Shown here: positions 24,649-36,359 of the stretch, in pieces
Position numbering within the stretch: position 1 is the stretch's first letter
Layout: each line of letters opens with the position of its first letter
NCBI RefSeq assembly: GCF_019649055.1
Contig: NW_026570264.1
Span: 806,001-870,000 of the forward strand
Direction of reading: 5' to 3'
DNA: 64,000 nucleotides
DNA from: Paramacrobiotus metropolitanus
Taxonomy: Eukaryota; Tardigrada; Eutardigrada; Parachela; Macrobiotidae
Notes under the pieces: model-generated
Told to the model about the DNA's origin: nothing
The model's input: only the letters and a program-made list of their open reading frames with translations
Database searches by the model: none
Translations under genes and position numbers: made by a program

Positions 24649-25250
24649 CGTTGATGCAGTGCCAGTGTGCCACTAATTTGCAAGAAAGCCCAGCACAAAG
24701 TAAACACGTACCGCCTTAAAGGCAAGCGTTATTTTCCAGTAAGTGAACGAGAAGAGACAACTAGTGCCCCACTATTACTAATACAATCTTGAAATACCAA
24801 GAACTTTAAGACGAAGAACTGCGGTCCGGCTTTCGACTCTACTCTAGCTTGTCAGGACGGCATGAGCCACGCAGTGCCTGTTGTCGTCGTGGTTGAATGA
24901 AGACTCAGAGTACAGCAAGTTGCTGGTAACGGAGAACAGTACTGTAACCTTCGTAACGCGGCAGCAATCCACACGGGCTGACACAATGTAGTGAGGAAGG
25001 TGATCTAATATTGATTTCTTCGGTTTGTACGCGATATATACTGGTTTGAATGTGCAGCACATCAGTAGAACAGCTCGTGCATCCATATGCTGGGTCGGTG
25101 TACTGTATTTTTGTCGCCCTTTGCCTTGCCTTGCATCATCGTCTTTGCCACTGTGTAAATCTTAAGTGCCCTTTGCCTTACCATGCTGATTTACAGCAGC
25201 AGAAAACCATTACAAAAGCATTTGCAGTTAATTTACTTTAACAGGGCAAA
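24649..25250 (-). promoter_or_regulatory. Conserved 5' flank of copy 1
   Basis: The roughly 550 bases upstream of exon 1 align with 30,260-30,790 and 58,693-59,250: agagtacagcaagttg/gagtacagcactttg/gagtacagactgcagcagg and tacgcgatatatactgg/tacgcgatataatgag/tacgcgatatactggg. Conservation upstream of all three starts suggests that promoter and 5' leader were duplicated with the genes. No TATA or specific factor site is claimed. Confidence 0.45.
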
Positions 25251-25607
25251 AACCGAACTGTCTTTGATCCATTGCCCTTTTCTATAACATTTCCACTGAT
25301 GTGTCCTGCTTTGATTTTCACGTATCTACTTAAATATGTATAGTAGATAACTGTGCTAATTTGCGTACCTGGTATATTTGCCAGACCTAAACAGAAATCT
25401 GCCATATTTTTCGAGATCGGTCTTGGAAGTTCTGAGACTCTCTGAAGCGTTTTGGTAGGTTACTGCTGTTCCATTTCGTTTCTTGCTGCCAGCAATAAGT
25501 ATTTTCTCGATATTTTCTGCCACATGAACTTTTCATAACAAATTTTTTTGTAAAATGAAAGTTTAAAAATGTATCGGCTTTTAGTTGCAAAGACAAAATT
25601 ACAAATA

Positions 25608-25869
25608 CCGTAAAATCGAATTATGGGCCCCCCCATAATAGAAGCCCTCCCGGTAATTAGAGCCCCCTTGAGGTGGTTCGAAAATTATAAGCCCCCCCAA
25701 AATAGATGCCCATGGGCCATATAAAATGCACACAAATGCTGCCTATAAAACACATTTGAAATATAATAGCCCCCCCCCCTCCAAAATACAAGCCCATGCC
25801 CGTAATTAAAGCCCCTCCACAGCACGTTCCAACTTTTGAAGCCCAGGGCTTATAATTCGATTTTTACGG
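25608..25869. repeat. C-tract MITE, complete short copy
   Basis: Terminal inverted repeats CCGTAAAATCGAATTAT and ATAATTCGATTTTTACGG, flanked by TA on both sides. The interior is made of repeated agccccc phrases. Same style as 1-110 and 27,629-28,120 but a different subfamily. A TA duplication suggests Tc1/mariner-like mobilisation; no coding capacity. From 25,870 to 26,474 nothing is recognised. Confidence 0.65.
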
Positions 25870-26474
25870 TATATCAAATTTTAATTTTTGCACCAATTTT
25901 GTTTATGTGTTCCCGAAGAAAAGAAAAAACCAAGTATAAAAATCGTTTACATGGCTTTTCTCTCCAGAATAAGTCGAACCCACTGACTGCTCCTGCGCGG
26001 CATACAGGAAAGCTCTGTGTGCATAAACCTATTGTACTTACGTACATTATGCTCTTAGTACTGCGTGTTTTTTTTACTCTTCAGTAAAGAATGGGGAATC
26101 GAATGTTTTAGTAGAAAGAAACACAAGAAATAGAAGTTGTTCTTCAACTTTTGCTTTATGTCACTTTCGGGGTCACATCCATTGCATGTAAATCGCATCA
26201 CTGGGCTCGAACAGAGAAACGCCTTTTTGTACAGTAAACATTCAAACATGGCACCAATTTTACAATTTTTTGTACGTTGAATCTGTATTTCTATATACTC
26301 TGTACACGAGTACCGATGATAAAATACGGCAAATACGGATTAGTAAATGGCCAGAGAATGTTAATTCATGCAATTACTGCAGTTATCACGCAGTAAGCAT
26401 TCCAACATTCTGACAGCGGACTGCTAAGACATGGCCGTTTCTCCAAACGCTTCTTTAAGCACTACAGTTTCGCT

Positions 26475-29400
26475 CTACCCACCAGCTTGCAGACGAGCCC
26501 AATCGATCCGACTTTTATTGCAGCGATCATTGGTAACATTATTTGTCACCTCCGAATAAGATGGAGGGAGATCCGCTTCGTCTTCCGGCACCACGTCAGT
26601 GTACGCAAGAGGATCGTCGGTCGCGGTAGGGGCACCCGGTGGCAACAGAACGGACGTTGTCGCGATAGGGCATGGACAAATGGTCTCCACAGGTGCGCTA
26701 CGTGGTCTTTCGCTCAGCTGCTCATACGCGCCCATGAACTTCGAACACAAGGCAAAGACCAGCTCCACGCAGATTATGGCAAATACCAGTAGAATTTGGT
26801 TTACGCTGGCTGAAATTAACGCCGTTTGCGCTGTTCCTTGGTGACCCGCTTCAACGATGGCAGGCATAAAGCCGCACAACGCAGTGATGAACACGCAACA
26901 TGAGTAGATGCAAAAGAAATCCCGTCCACGCGTCGTCCCAAAGCGGTGTGTGGGTCGTCGAGACGGGGGCAGCGGCTCAATGCGTCTTGCTAAGCCGAAC
27001 AATCCGAAAACGTTGTAGACCACTATCCATGCCGTGGTCACCGTTCCATAGATTACGGTTTCCCCAATCGTGTCTAATTCTGAAAACAATCAATTATTCG
27101 TTTTAATTCGCAAAATAAGCAAGCCATGATAATCATCCTTTATAACTCTAGCTACCCATGTTCTGTTCTGAGACGTGTGATCAGCCTGCAGTCAAAGTAT
27201 TAGCAATAACGCTGACTATCGGACCACGCAGCTTCGAAACAGCAATTTAACTGGTTTTTTTCTTACGTACGGCATGATCTTTATAGCGTCTTGTACAATG
27301 TACATCGATATTGTGCTCCGAAAACTCGAGTGTGCGCAAAGTGTATTGCTCTGTAGTATAAGGTTGCTGACTCAGGTTGGGATACGGGAATACAAACGAG
27401 AATACAAAACTAATTATATTCTGACATTCTTGTACCTGTTTAGGCGTTTTACATTAGAAATTTTAGTATCTTTCTTAAATGTAACAGCCTGATGGACAGT
27501 TTACAGAGCAAGGAGAAGGAACAGCTACTCTGTAGCGCATACTGAGCGCTTTGAAGTTCAAAACTACACTACGTACCATTGTCGCCATAACAAAATAAAA
27601 TTATTTCCTCTAATGTTATTGTTATATACCGTAATTATCGAATTTGTGGCTCCCCGCAATAAGAGCCCCCCCCCCCCTTGTAATAAGCCCCCTTTCCCGA
27701 CCCTGTTTGAAAAATAAGGCCACCCCCCGAATTTACGCCCCAGGGGGCCGCTAATAAATGTCAAGCGCGGCAAAATTATATATACGTATATCGCAAATTG
27801 CATCGCAAAAATTGTTGTTATTGTGAACAAACAATAAACGGACATCAACACAGTTGCATAGGTACCTAAGTAAGTATATGCTCCAAAATGCTGACAAGGT
27901 TGTTCTGTTGCATATATACTGGTCGGTACCCACCAGTCACCACGTTCACTTTTACTAGAATAGGGGGAGCAGTTGTTTGAAATATAATGCCCCATCCCAA
28001 AATATACCGTTCGAAAAATAAGGCCACCCCCCGAAATTGCACCCCCTCCCCGAAATAAGCCCCCCTCCGCCATAGAGTTCGAACTATTTGTACCCCAGGG
28101 CCACAAATCGATAATTACGGTATACGTTTGGCTTTATGTATAAACACATATAAATATTGTCCTTATTTCTTCCTCTAATCATATTATTATCAGTATTTGA
28201 CGAGCAGCAGCTGAGTCAACTACCATAGCGCGTTAACAATCGCCCATGGACAACCTGCATTATACCAAATTTCAATAAGGTCATATTGCAGAAATAAGTA
28301 TGTACTGTCACGGTGCATGCTAGTTGTATGGAGCAGCCACCCTAGGTGGCTGCTGGTACACATTTCCTGCATTTCCTGTGGAAATGATCAGTTTATTGCT
28401 TCCCTTTTCCCCTATTTCTGTATTTTTTCCCATTTGGGCAATAAACTCTTCTTTTGTGGGAGACCCTTGTTCTCCCACCTCCAGATTTATCTGTTATTTC
28501 GAGGGGGTGTTAGACCTTCCTCGTGACAGTAGTTGCGTAAGTTTGTTTGTTTGAATTTGTACTTACGTACCATATAGATTATACAATATCGCCACGGGCA
28601 ACGCTAATAATCCTAACGACAGTTTGATGAAAGCCTGGAACACCGTCCAATCATAATAGTCATTAATATATACCACATTCATAGCTTTATCCCAAGCGCG
28701 GCAGTTTGCGGGATCCAGCAGTAGATCGGTAGCGGCGGTTGGCAATTCACCTTTTCTAATCGCAATGACAATGACGACCATGCACGCACCGTTCCCAATT
28801 AGAAACAGAATTGACACGGCCGTTAAGAGCATCATGGCCCCGGGTCCTTTCTGTAGAGCGGTTTGCAGGATAATCCCTAGGGTAGAGCGACAAAGACGTT
28901 GATGACCATGCAGGCCAAGTAAACTCTTCCCATCCAGAACCCCGGCGCTCGGTGGTCGCGAATCGATTCCCGGCCGCCGGTGTAGTATTCGTAGCCCCAG
29001 CGACTCACTATCAATCTAGCAAGATTATACAGCAAGGACCACGTGTTGAAAGTGTATCCCATGGCCAGATTGCTGTGCACCGTGTTGTCTGCAAAATTTG
29101 GCAACACTATGTCTTCTGGGTTATTTACAATTTACAGCGCTGATGGTCTTGTCCGAAGTTTCACGGTTAACGATTGAGCTACTATACTACTTTTACTATT
29201 CTGCTATGCTACTGTTGAGCTGCTTGTATTGTATCGGTTTTTGTCAGTTGCTCAGCAGAATAGCCTGCTAAGTGTAGAGTTAGTTAGTCGGATGAACCAT
29301 TTTCTACTGTTCGAATAACAAGGCTCAGTTACGCCGCCGGCGTAACTCCGCCTCACGCGTAAGTTACGCGTGAGGATCTAAATCGTTCTTTATTCGAGAA

Positions 29401-30259
29401 AAGTAAAGCGCTAACAATTTCCCATCTGTTGGCATGGAACTTTACTTAGGAAATTGGGTGCAAGATACTAGCAACAAAGCGTAGCAGTTGTACTTTTTTT
29501 AGGCTGGCTTCTAAGGAAAAAACGTTGCTACTCCGCAACTGAACACATATCTGCATTTATCCATTATCTTTCGACGCAGGTGGGTAAGTGCTGACAATTA
29601 CGACAGCGGCGGTCAGAATGTACGCAAAATGTTCCTTCAACCCAGAGACATGGCAACCGATTAAATTTGTTTGATCTCGGATGAAAAAAAAAGAGGTCTC
29701 AAGCGTTTAGTACATTAGTCTCAAGCGATTAGTACACATTTAAACTGAGCAAACTATTTTCGATACAAATCTTTAAAATTATAAAATCTTCTTCGTCCCA
29801 GATGCTGCAACAGCTAAACATTTGAGACACTAGAGAACTTAATAATTAAACTTATCACATTTCCAGTTGACACTACTTACAGCGTTGTAATTTGACTAAT
29901 TTCATGCATCCGCTATGATTGTGTAATCCTGAAATCTGATTGAGCATGTCACGTGTGTAGAATTTCGAGCAAAGAGCGGAAGACATTATCATTAATATTT
30001 TAAATTCTATGCGAAAAAAATAGATTAAATTGAGTTGAATTGTTTCAGTACGCCACATTCGCAAATGACAATTGGTAGGAATAAAAACTGAGAATGCTAA
30101 CTAAAGATACAGACGGTACTTGCCTGGTGGGAACCATATGCAAACGGATAACAACGCCACCAAAAGTTGGATGACGGAGAAATTCCATACCAAAGCATAG
30201 AATGTCGATTTCCATGGCAGAAAGTCATGGTGGGTTCGGTGGTCTAGGGATGGCGCCAT
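26475..30259 (-). pseudogene. Double-tetraspan PPxY membrane protein, copy 2 (frameshifted)
   Basis: Exons 30259-30124, 29088-28571 and 27079-26475, with boundaries homologous to copy 1. The intron 1 donor is again GCAAGT. Exon 2 is 518 bases instead of a phase-keeping length: near 28,870-28,885 the frame shifts and meets a TAG, while the protein similarity continues in the next frame (ILQTALQKGPGAMMLLTA). Exon 3 is open (ELDTIGETVIYGTV...), and its tail keeps LPPSYSEV, but the first motif reads DPLAYTD rather than PPxY. Either a recent pseudogene or an assembly error. Intron 2 holds a 492-bp MITE. Confidence 0.6.
27629..28120. repeat. C-tract MITE in intron 2 of copy 2
   Basis: Terminal inverted repeats CCGTAATTATCGAATTTGTGGC and GCCACAAATCGATAATTACGG, flanked by TA. 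The phrase aaaaataaggccaccccc occurs near both ends. The centre (27,745-28,000) is unrelated A+T-rich DNA. Absent from intron 2 of the other two copies, so it was inserted after the duplication. Confidence 0.65.
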
Positions 30260-30790
30260 CGTTGATGCAGAGTCACTAACATGCAAAACAAAACCAGAAT
30301 AGAGTCAACACAAAGCGTTCTAAAGGCACGCGTTATGTCCAGTAGCTTTACGGAAACGGGGGACCGATTTCCAAATAATACAGACATCGAATACAACACA
30401 TCAGAGCGAAGAGCTGCGGCCCCACTCTACTCTAGCTGCCAGAACGCCAAGAGACACGCAGCGCCTGCTTTGTGAAATCAAATCAGAGTACAGCACTTTG
30501 TCGGTGACTCAGAGACCTTCATATTGCGCCAATAATCCATACAGGACCTAAACAATGTTGTGGAGAAGGTGAGCGGATATTGATTTTTTCGGTTTGGGTA
30601 CGCGATATAATGAGATAAGTGTAGTACAAGTACATCGGTACACAGCTCGCGCGTCCAAATACGGGGTCGGCGTACCGTACCCTTTGCCTTCTTTAACATT
30701 TACCTGTACGTTAGCCGTTGTGGAAACCTACGCTTCGCTTTCACTGTCCTAGTTTGCAGTAGTAAAAACCCTTAAAGAAGCTTTAGCCGT
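30260..30790 (-). promoter_or_regulatory. Conserved 5' flank of copy 2
   Basis: Homologous to the flanks at 24,649-25,250 and 58,693-59,250 (see copy 1). It is the last array-derived sequence before a low-complexity stretch and the Polinton. Confidence 0.4.
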
Positions 30791-30854
30791 TACTCAATCA
30801 GTATCTTATAGTCTACTGTATTAGCCTAACATTCATTTACCTCGTACATTTGCA

Positions 30855-31065
30855 GGCACTGCAGTAACAGTAACCGTAACGTTTGTACGATTACAATAGA
30901 AGTACCGCTATTATAACCACCACCAGTCTCATTACCACTGCAAGCACCAGTACCAGAACGGTTATCACTATTGGTGCCCGTCATAGTAACACTACCAGTA
31001 ACATTACCAGTAACAGTAACATTAACTTCGCAGTCGTTTCGCAGTTCAAAAGCGTTTTGGATGAA
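30855..31065. repeat. Low-complexity (AGTAAC/ACCAGT)n tract
   Basis: Imperfect repeats of cagtaac, taccagt and cattaccagtaac. Any open frame here is Thr/Ser/Asn-rich repeat translation, not a gene. It lies immediately outside the left end of the Polinton. Confidence 0.7.
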
Positions 31066-31089
31066 ATTGAAAAGAAACAGCACTATATC

Positions 31090-31178
31090 AGTAGATACCC
31101 CTCCGCTTATAGCGGGCCACCCACCGGGCGTAGGTAATTAGGGGTAACTTACCGGCCGTTGCAACGGTTGGGGTTAAA
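31090..31178 (+). repeat. Polinton left terminal inverted repeat
   Basis: 89 bases identical to the reverse complement of the right end. Weaker similarity continues to about 31,240 (attagtgtgcg, gcggtgcgtg). Just inside, 31,270-31,322 carries three copies of ggataagcgaatacc. A 103-bp-period direct repeat (ctgaatggacaagaaggcgc) occurs at 31,568-31,640 and 31,671-31,742. Confidence 0.95.
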
Positions 31179-31818
31179 GGTCACGGCAGGTGGTCGGCAT
31201 CAGCTGATCGCCACTAATTAGTGTGCGGCGGTGCGTGTCAACGGTCTGTGTGTATATTATGTACGTGTACGGATAAGCGAATACCGGATAAGCGAATACC
31301 ATGGCCGGATAAGCGAATACCGGTTGCTTTAGCAAATCAAAAAACAGGTACGTATGGTGTTAATTTGTTAATTATTTGAATTAAATTTTTTACAGTATAG
31401 AATTATTTAATATGTATTTATTCTTTAGTATTTAATATTCAGGTAATTCACTAGACTTTTATTCACAGTTCTTTTTCAGGTCGAATAGAGTATGAAATCT
31501 ATAAAACAGAGATTTATTCGCAAACAAAATACGGCTGCTTTGTACAATAACACAAATCCCATCACTGCTGAATGGACAAGAAGGCGCTCAGAATGAAATC
31601 CATAAAAATTCATAAAGATCAATCATCTACAGATCATTGGTACTAGTTTATACGGCTCATCAGCATTCCGCTGAATGGACAAGAAGGCGCTCAGAATAAA
31701 ATCCATAAAAATTCATAAAGATCAATCATCTACAGATCATTAGCTTTAGTTCTATACAATACGGCAATGCCGCTGAGCAACAAAAGAAATGTATGTGCAC
31801 TGGTGAGACGCAATGCGC

Positions 31819-32261
31819 TTACAGGTCGGTCGTCTCAACAATGGGAGACACCTCGCCCATTTCAATGGCATCGCGCCGGGGATCCTGGGCAAGGCGCTCC
31901 GAGCGTCGGCAAGAACGGCACAGCACGCAACCGATCGATCCGCAAGCAAAGAGAGCAGCGAACGCCCCGACAGCAGCATAAATGACGTTCCCGGCTGTCA
32001 TTTCAGTGTCGGTAGAAGCTATAGAAATTTTAAAATAATACGATTTAAAACCATACAATAAATATACGGCTGAATTACCTACCACTTGTGGGAGCGGAAA
32101 TCGGTGGGTTTGGCGTCATGACAGACTGGGAAGATGTTGAACTGCCAGTCGGAACACTTTCCGGGTACCGTGGGCGCATCAGTGAGAACTTCACGGGATG
32201 TGATCTGGGTCGACTCGATATCGCTTGTCTCCGTGGTAGTTGAAGAAGTAACGAAACCTGC
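31819..32261 (-). CDS. Spliced single-pass membrane protein, 3' exons (Polinton cargo)
   Basis: Two exons are visible: one opening after the acceptor ctttgcag at 32,261, and one running from about 32,021 after the acceptor tttctatag to the stop at 31,819, joined in phase. The encoded part has a Pro/Ser/Thr-rich segment, then a hydrophobic helix (VIYAAVGAFAALFACGSIGC), then CRSCRR and a short acidic tail ending VETTDL. A Ser/Thr-rich stalk, one helix and a basic-Cys juxtamembrane stretch are what a type I surface protein looks like. Upstream exons probably lie beyond the 45-bp satellite (32,286-32,640). No family recognised, and not part of the known Polinton core set. Confidence 0.5.
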
Positions 32262-32285
32262 AAAGTGGGGCAGTACTGCAAATAT

Positions 32286-32645
32286 TTTCAGCAGAAAATA
32301 AATTCCACATAAATACAGTGCGGCAAATCAAATGTTAGTAAAATAATTTCCGCAATAATATAATGCGGCAAATAATTTCACCGTAAATTTATTTCCGCGT
32401 GAATATAGTGCGGCAAATATTTTCAGCAGAAAGTAAATTCCACATAAATACAGTGCGGCAAATCAAATGTTAGTAAAATAATTTCCGCAATAATATAATG
32501 CGGCAAATAATTTCACCGTAAATTTATTTCCGCGTGAATATAGTGCGGCAAATAATTTCACCGTAAATTTATTTCCGCGTGAATATAGTGCGGCAAATAT
32601 TTTCAGCAGAAAGTAAATTCGACATAATATTTTCAGCATAAAGTT
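32286..32645. repeat. 45-bp satellite inside a cargo-gene intron
   Basis: Units related to gcggcaaataatttcaccgt plus aaatttatttccgcgtgaatatagt (45 bases) are arranged in a 135-base higher-order repeat: gcagaaa phrases at 32,291 and 32,426, then 32,606 after one extra 45-base unit. Confidence 0.8.
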
Positions 32646-32647
32646 AT

Positions 32648-32866
32648 TTATTCAAGGTCGTTTTGTGTCAGCGCATTAAAGTTGTGAGGATCCAGATGAA
32701 ACCCCAAGGTATTCTCCAACGGTCTTGGAGGTTGCATCTGTTCCGAATTAACATCATAGTAGGGGACCGGTGTTCCAAGGGGGGCAGCGTTGCCGTGCCG
32801 CACCGAACGTTTGAACGCGCGTGGGTCCATTGTGGAATAAAATCGAACTTGGGATGTTGTTGACAA
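32648..32866 (-). CDS. Short exon or small protein, unrecognised
   Basis: An open frame follows the acceptor-like ttcttaaattcag and ends TAA at 32,648. An internal ATG at 32,830 would give a 60-residue product beginning MDPRAFKRSV and containing PRPLENTLGFHLDPHNF. It could be the terminal exon of a separate small gene or an alternative end of the membrane-protein gene downstream. No domain recognised. Confidence 0.35.
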   Translation of the reverse strand: MSTTSQVRFYSTMDPRAFKRSVRHGNAAPLGTPVPYYDVNSEQMQPPRPLENTLGFHLDPHNFNALTQNDLE

Positions 32867-33069
32867 TCTGAATTTAAGAAAATATTAAAACGTCCGAAAT
32901 GCAGATTTAGGAGCTTAATGAAATCATCACAAGCGCGGGGTTTTTATACCGCTCGGTCTATACTACATCATGCTGCCTCAAAATCTGCTCACAATGCAAC
33001 TCCTGCCCACAACTCCTGCCCACAATTCCATTTTTCTGTATTATTTCAGCGATTCATCTTCTCTTTGGA

Positions 33070-35117
33070 ATGTTATTGGTCACAATGCATTTCAGTGTGT
33101 TGGTCTTGCTCCTTGGGAGCGCTTTCATCCATCTCAGCGCAGGAGGCGTAATTCCAGAAGATTGCATCGTCGAGGATTTGCAGGGAGTGCTCGACTGCAG
33201 CTCATCATCGCTGCAGGAGTTCCCCGCAGGTGTCGGTACCTATCCATCCGCGAAACTCCTTTATTTTCAGAACAATGAATTGTCTGTCATCCCACCTCCT
33301 TCATCCATCATGGAAATGTTTCCGAATGTTACCTACTTGGACATCCGCGGCAACCCCCTCCCATGCAGGGTTCCTACCGATTTGTTTACGGTTGTCGCTG
33401 ATTGTACGTACAAATACAATTCTAGAAAAATATTTTACGGATATTGTTGTCCGTGCCAAATAACCGCCGCCGCTAATTTGGGGATGACGCTGTTGCCCCA
33501 GAGAGATCGACGATCAGGGGCAGAGTATCTTTTCGGATGTGACAAGACCCTGATTTATCTGTGGGGAGATCCAGACGCACCGATGGCGTTTTCCGTTGTC
33601 CAAATCGTTGACGGGAATAAAAGAACTGACCAGCGTCGGGTCACTTGGATTGATGCCAACGATCCGATGCGCGGTGTCACCCCTGTGGGATTTCGTGGTC
33701 AGCAGCGGCAGGATTACTACAATGAGAAAACTGTAAACACGATGACACGGAAAATGGTTTTGTGGGTATGTCAAGTACTTTTTATATTGTAATTGAGTGA
33801 ATTTTGCTTTGCAATATCACTGTGTAGAAATTGTTGCTTAATTATTAACCGATTTTATTTGCAGGCGCACAAACTGATCGAATTTCTTCATGTGGTTGAA
33901 AATAATGAACAGGTGGCCATGGAGCTAATTCCTGGTCCGATTTACAATCCGTATCCGCCAGCAGGAATACTGTCGTTCGAAAATTTATCGAGACAGTGCT
34001 ATCCGAATCCAGGAATGCCGGACATTCCTTTCCGAACCACCGAGACCTCTATCATCGTTCAAAATGATGGTTATGTTGAGCAAAATGGCCGGCTGTTTGA
34101 ATTTCATCGCGCTGGTTCCAACGGAAACGGCGGTAAGTTACAATGAGATTTTTCATAACATATTTTCCCGATCATATTTTTTAGGAATTTATTTACAAAA
34201 AATAATTTCTATGATTGAATATAATTGTTACTGCGCATAAGCTGAACGTATCCTAGGCGTCTTGTCCGCCGCCCAGGAGTTGCATGAAGAGCGAAGCGGA
34301 AACGATTGGCACGGCACCCATGCCAATGCCAACTTGCGCTTGCCGGGATGGGCATACAAAACCACTGTGCCAGCGGAATCCGGACCGAAGCAGCAACTTC
34401 CGGCACGGGAAGCAGGCACCGGATGGGGGGCATCTGGACCCAGTAATCCAGTGGCGGGGCCGTCAGGCGTACAGTTCCAGCGTGGAGCACAGCCAAGTAA
34501 GTAAAATTTAATCGTATATTAGCACTTGTATATTTATTATTTTGTTTATTTATCTAGATATGCGCCAAAATCCATCAACATTCCCCGGGTACTTTAGACC
34601 GTCCGGTGGTACACAGAACAAGCGGCTGTCGCAGCCTGGAGCTAGCTGCATGAGCCAGGAGGCAACATCTTCCACCGGACAAGCTGGGCCAAGTGTGAAA
34701 CGCACTCGAGGATCGCAGCAGAGTGAGTGAATTTATATTTCCCGAATTATTTTCGTTCGGTAAATTAAATCAGTGGAATATATTTTCCGATGTATTTTTA
34801 GTCGGTAAATAAAATCAGTAGAAAATGTTTTCCAATTTATTTTAGACCGGAAAATAAAATTAGAGGAATATATTTTTTAGCAGCAGTTTATAGAGTGAAT
34901 AAATTCACAATATATCTAAGTGATATAAATAACCGAATTTTCTTTAGGCTACATGGCCAACTACGTGGCCCAACATGCCGGAGGGATCGGTACGTCCGGA
35001 ATTGTGGACGACGACTTCCCGCCAATGGCACTGGACGTGGCCGAGAAGGCTTTGGAGGAAGCCGGTGGAATCGCTTCACCTGCTCCCGATGCCGAAGGAT
35101 CCGCTGATCCTAAGTAG
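33070..35117 (+). CDS. Five-exon secreted LRR-type protein (Polinton cargo)
   Basis: Exons 33070-33765, 33865-34131, 34256-34495, 34559-34721 and 34972-35117 follow GT-AG rules and keep frame; ends are good to a few bases. The first ATG at 33,085 gives a signal peptide (MHFSVLVLLLGSAFIHLSAG). A short leucine-rich region follows: LQGVLDCSSSSLQEFP, AKLLYFQNNELSVIP, VTYLDIRGNPLPC, the last resembling an LRR C-terminal cap. Then come a Cys-containing domain I do not recognise, and a Gln/Gly/Pro-rich low-complexity tail spread over exons 3-5. No transmembrane helix near the end, so secreted or virion-surface. Introns carry 50-60-bp tandem units (34,745-34,880). Clean splicing suggests a captured host-type gene; a role in receptor binding would be speculation. 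Confidence 0.65.
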
Positions 35118-35601
35118 GTTTTACTTCTCGTAGCTTCTGCCGTATTAACTGAATTGCGCACTTGTTTACAATACTGTCTACAATCTGTTAGTATTATTCC
35201 TTCTATTCCTGTCAATATTATTTCTGGGTCCGCATTAATGCAGTATTGCGATGATTTTGCTGAGTTTTCTGGCATGAATGCCTCAGCGGGTGCATGCCAA
35301 ATAATTTTAATAATGTGGCATCTTGTTATTATGTTATGTTATCTTGTTATTTCCGTTGTGCTTTTAATTAACTGAATAAAACGAATTACTGTAGGTGTAA
35401 AAGAAAAGAGAAGAAGAAACAATAACGTCGCTGGGCCAAAGAGAAACATTTAGATTTTATTAAAAACTTTTGGGAAACCTTGTATTTCCGTGAGTATCGC
35501 CCATCGTCCGAATAATTTTTTATTCCTTATTTGCGTTCTCGCATTATTTATGTTCTCTCATTATGTGTTTTAAATTCAGCTGTATTAATAAAAGCAAGAA
35601 T

Positions 35602-35680
35602 AAAAAAAATTGACATTGGGAACCGAACTCGGAACCTCAAGTAAGAAAACTAATGCACTGAGCGCTGAGCCAGCGTTAAT
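35602..35680 (-). ncRNA. tRNA-like Pol III unit 1
   Basis: On the minus strand an A-box-like TGGCTCAGCG is followed 44 bases later by a B-box-like GTTCGGTTCC, and then an eight-T run. The spacing fits a tRNA gene. D-arm pairing is partial and T-arm pairing is poor, so it is tRNA-like rather than a certain tRNA. Confidence 0.4.
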
Positions 35681-36143
35681 GTGTCAACGCGCGTAAAATT
35701 TCATCGGTAACAAGCTAGATAAATCAAAGAGCAGCCATATCTGCATGGGAATGCGTATGTACTCATCATGAATATCATAAAAAATATCAAATAACGAATA
35801 TTATTGATAAAATAGGCGAGTTATTAATTACGTGAGAATGCGATCATAAGCGTGTTGTGTGTGTGAGAACTATATTGTTACCGGATAATTGCATCAAAAA
35901 TTTGCTCCATGTAATTTATCGCATTAGTTCATCACCGAATCGTCAGTTGTATCGTTTGTGTGCTTAATGTTGCATCAGTGTGTTCGTGCTTATGTTGATT
36001 AGCGTTGTAACTAGCTTGTGCTGCCATAACTTAATAAAACCGAACCAAAAGCCGATTAAGACTGCATACCTCGTTTGTTGTGTCTGTTATTCGATATGGC
36101 ACTGTTTGATTCAGTTTTTTAATGGTCAGTGACTGAAAACAAT

Positions 36144-36220
36144 AAAAAAATAATTACTGAGACTCGAACTCAGAGCCTTGAAAACTCACGCTCATCGCGC
36201 TGTACACTTGACCACAGTAT
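36144..36220 (-). ncRNA. tRNA-like Pol III unit 2
   Basis: A-box-like TGGTCAAGTG; 45 bases later CTGAG-TTCGAGT-CTCAG, a perfect 5-bp T-arm with a 7-base loop; then a seven-T run. The acceptor stem does not pair well. Best of the four units. Confidence 0.45.
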
Positions 36221-36359
36221 GTCGCAAGCAGTAAAAAAGTTACTTTACGAACGAGACGCCAGTTCGTAATAATTTTCTGGAGCGAATCTTTCAGAGTCTG
36301 GGATTAATATATCTGCTTAGATGAATTTCATTGAAACATTTCATTTCATTTTGCTTTAA

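Noticed and set aside
30826-31137. Thr/Ser/Asn-rich frames on both strands left of the Polinton
   Set aside because: Translation of a low-complexity repeat, not a gene.
31250-31330. ggataagcgaatacc triplet as a CRISPR-like array
   Set aside because: Three adjacent units without unique spacers; simple tandem repeat in eukaryotic DNA.
35154-35375. Hydrophobic 73-codon frame after the LRR gene
   Set aside because: Starts beyond the stop of a well-spliced gene and lacks its own support; A+T-rich DNA often gives hydrophobic frames.
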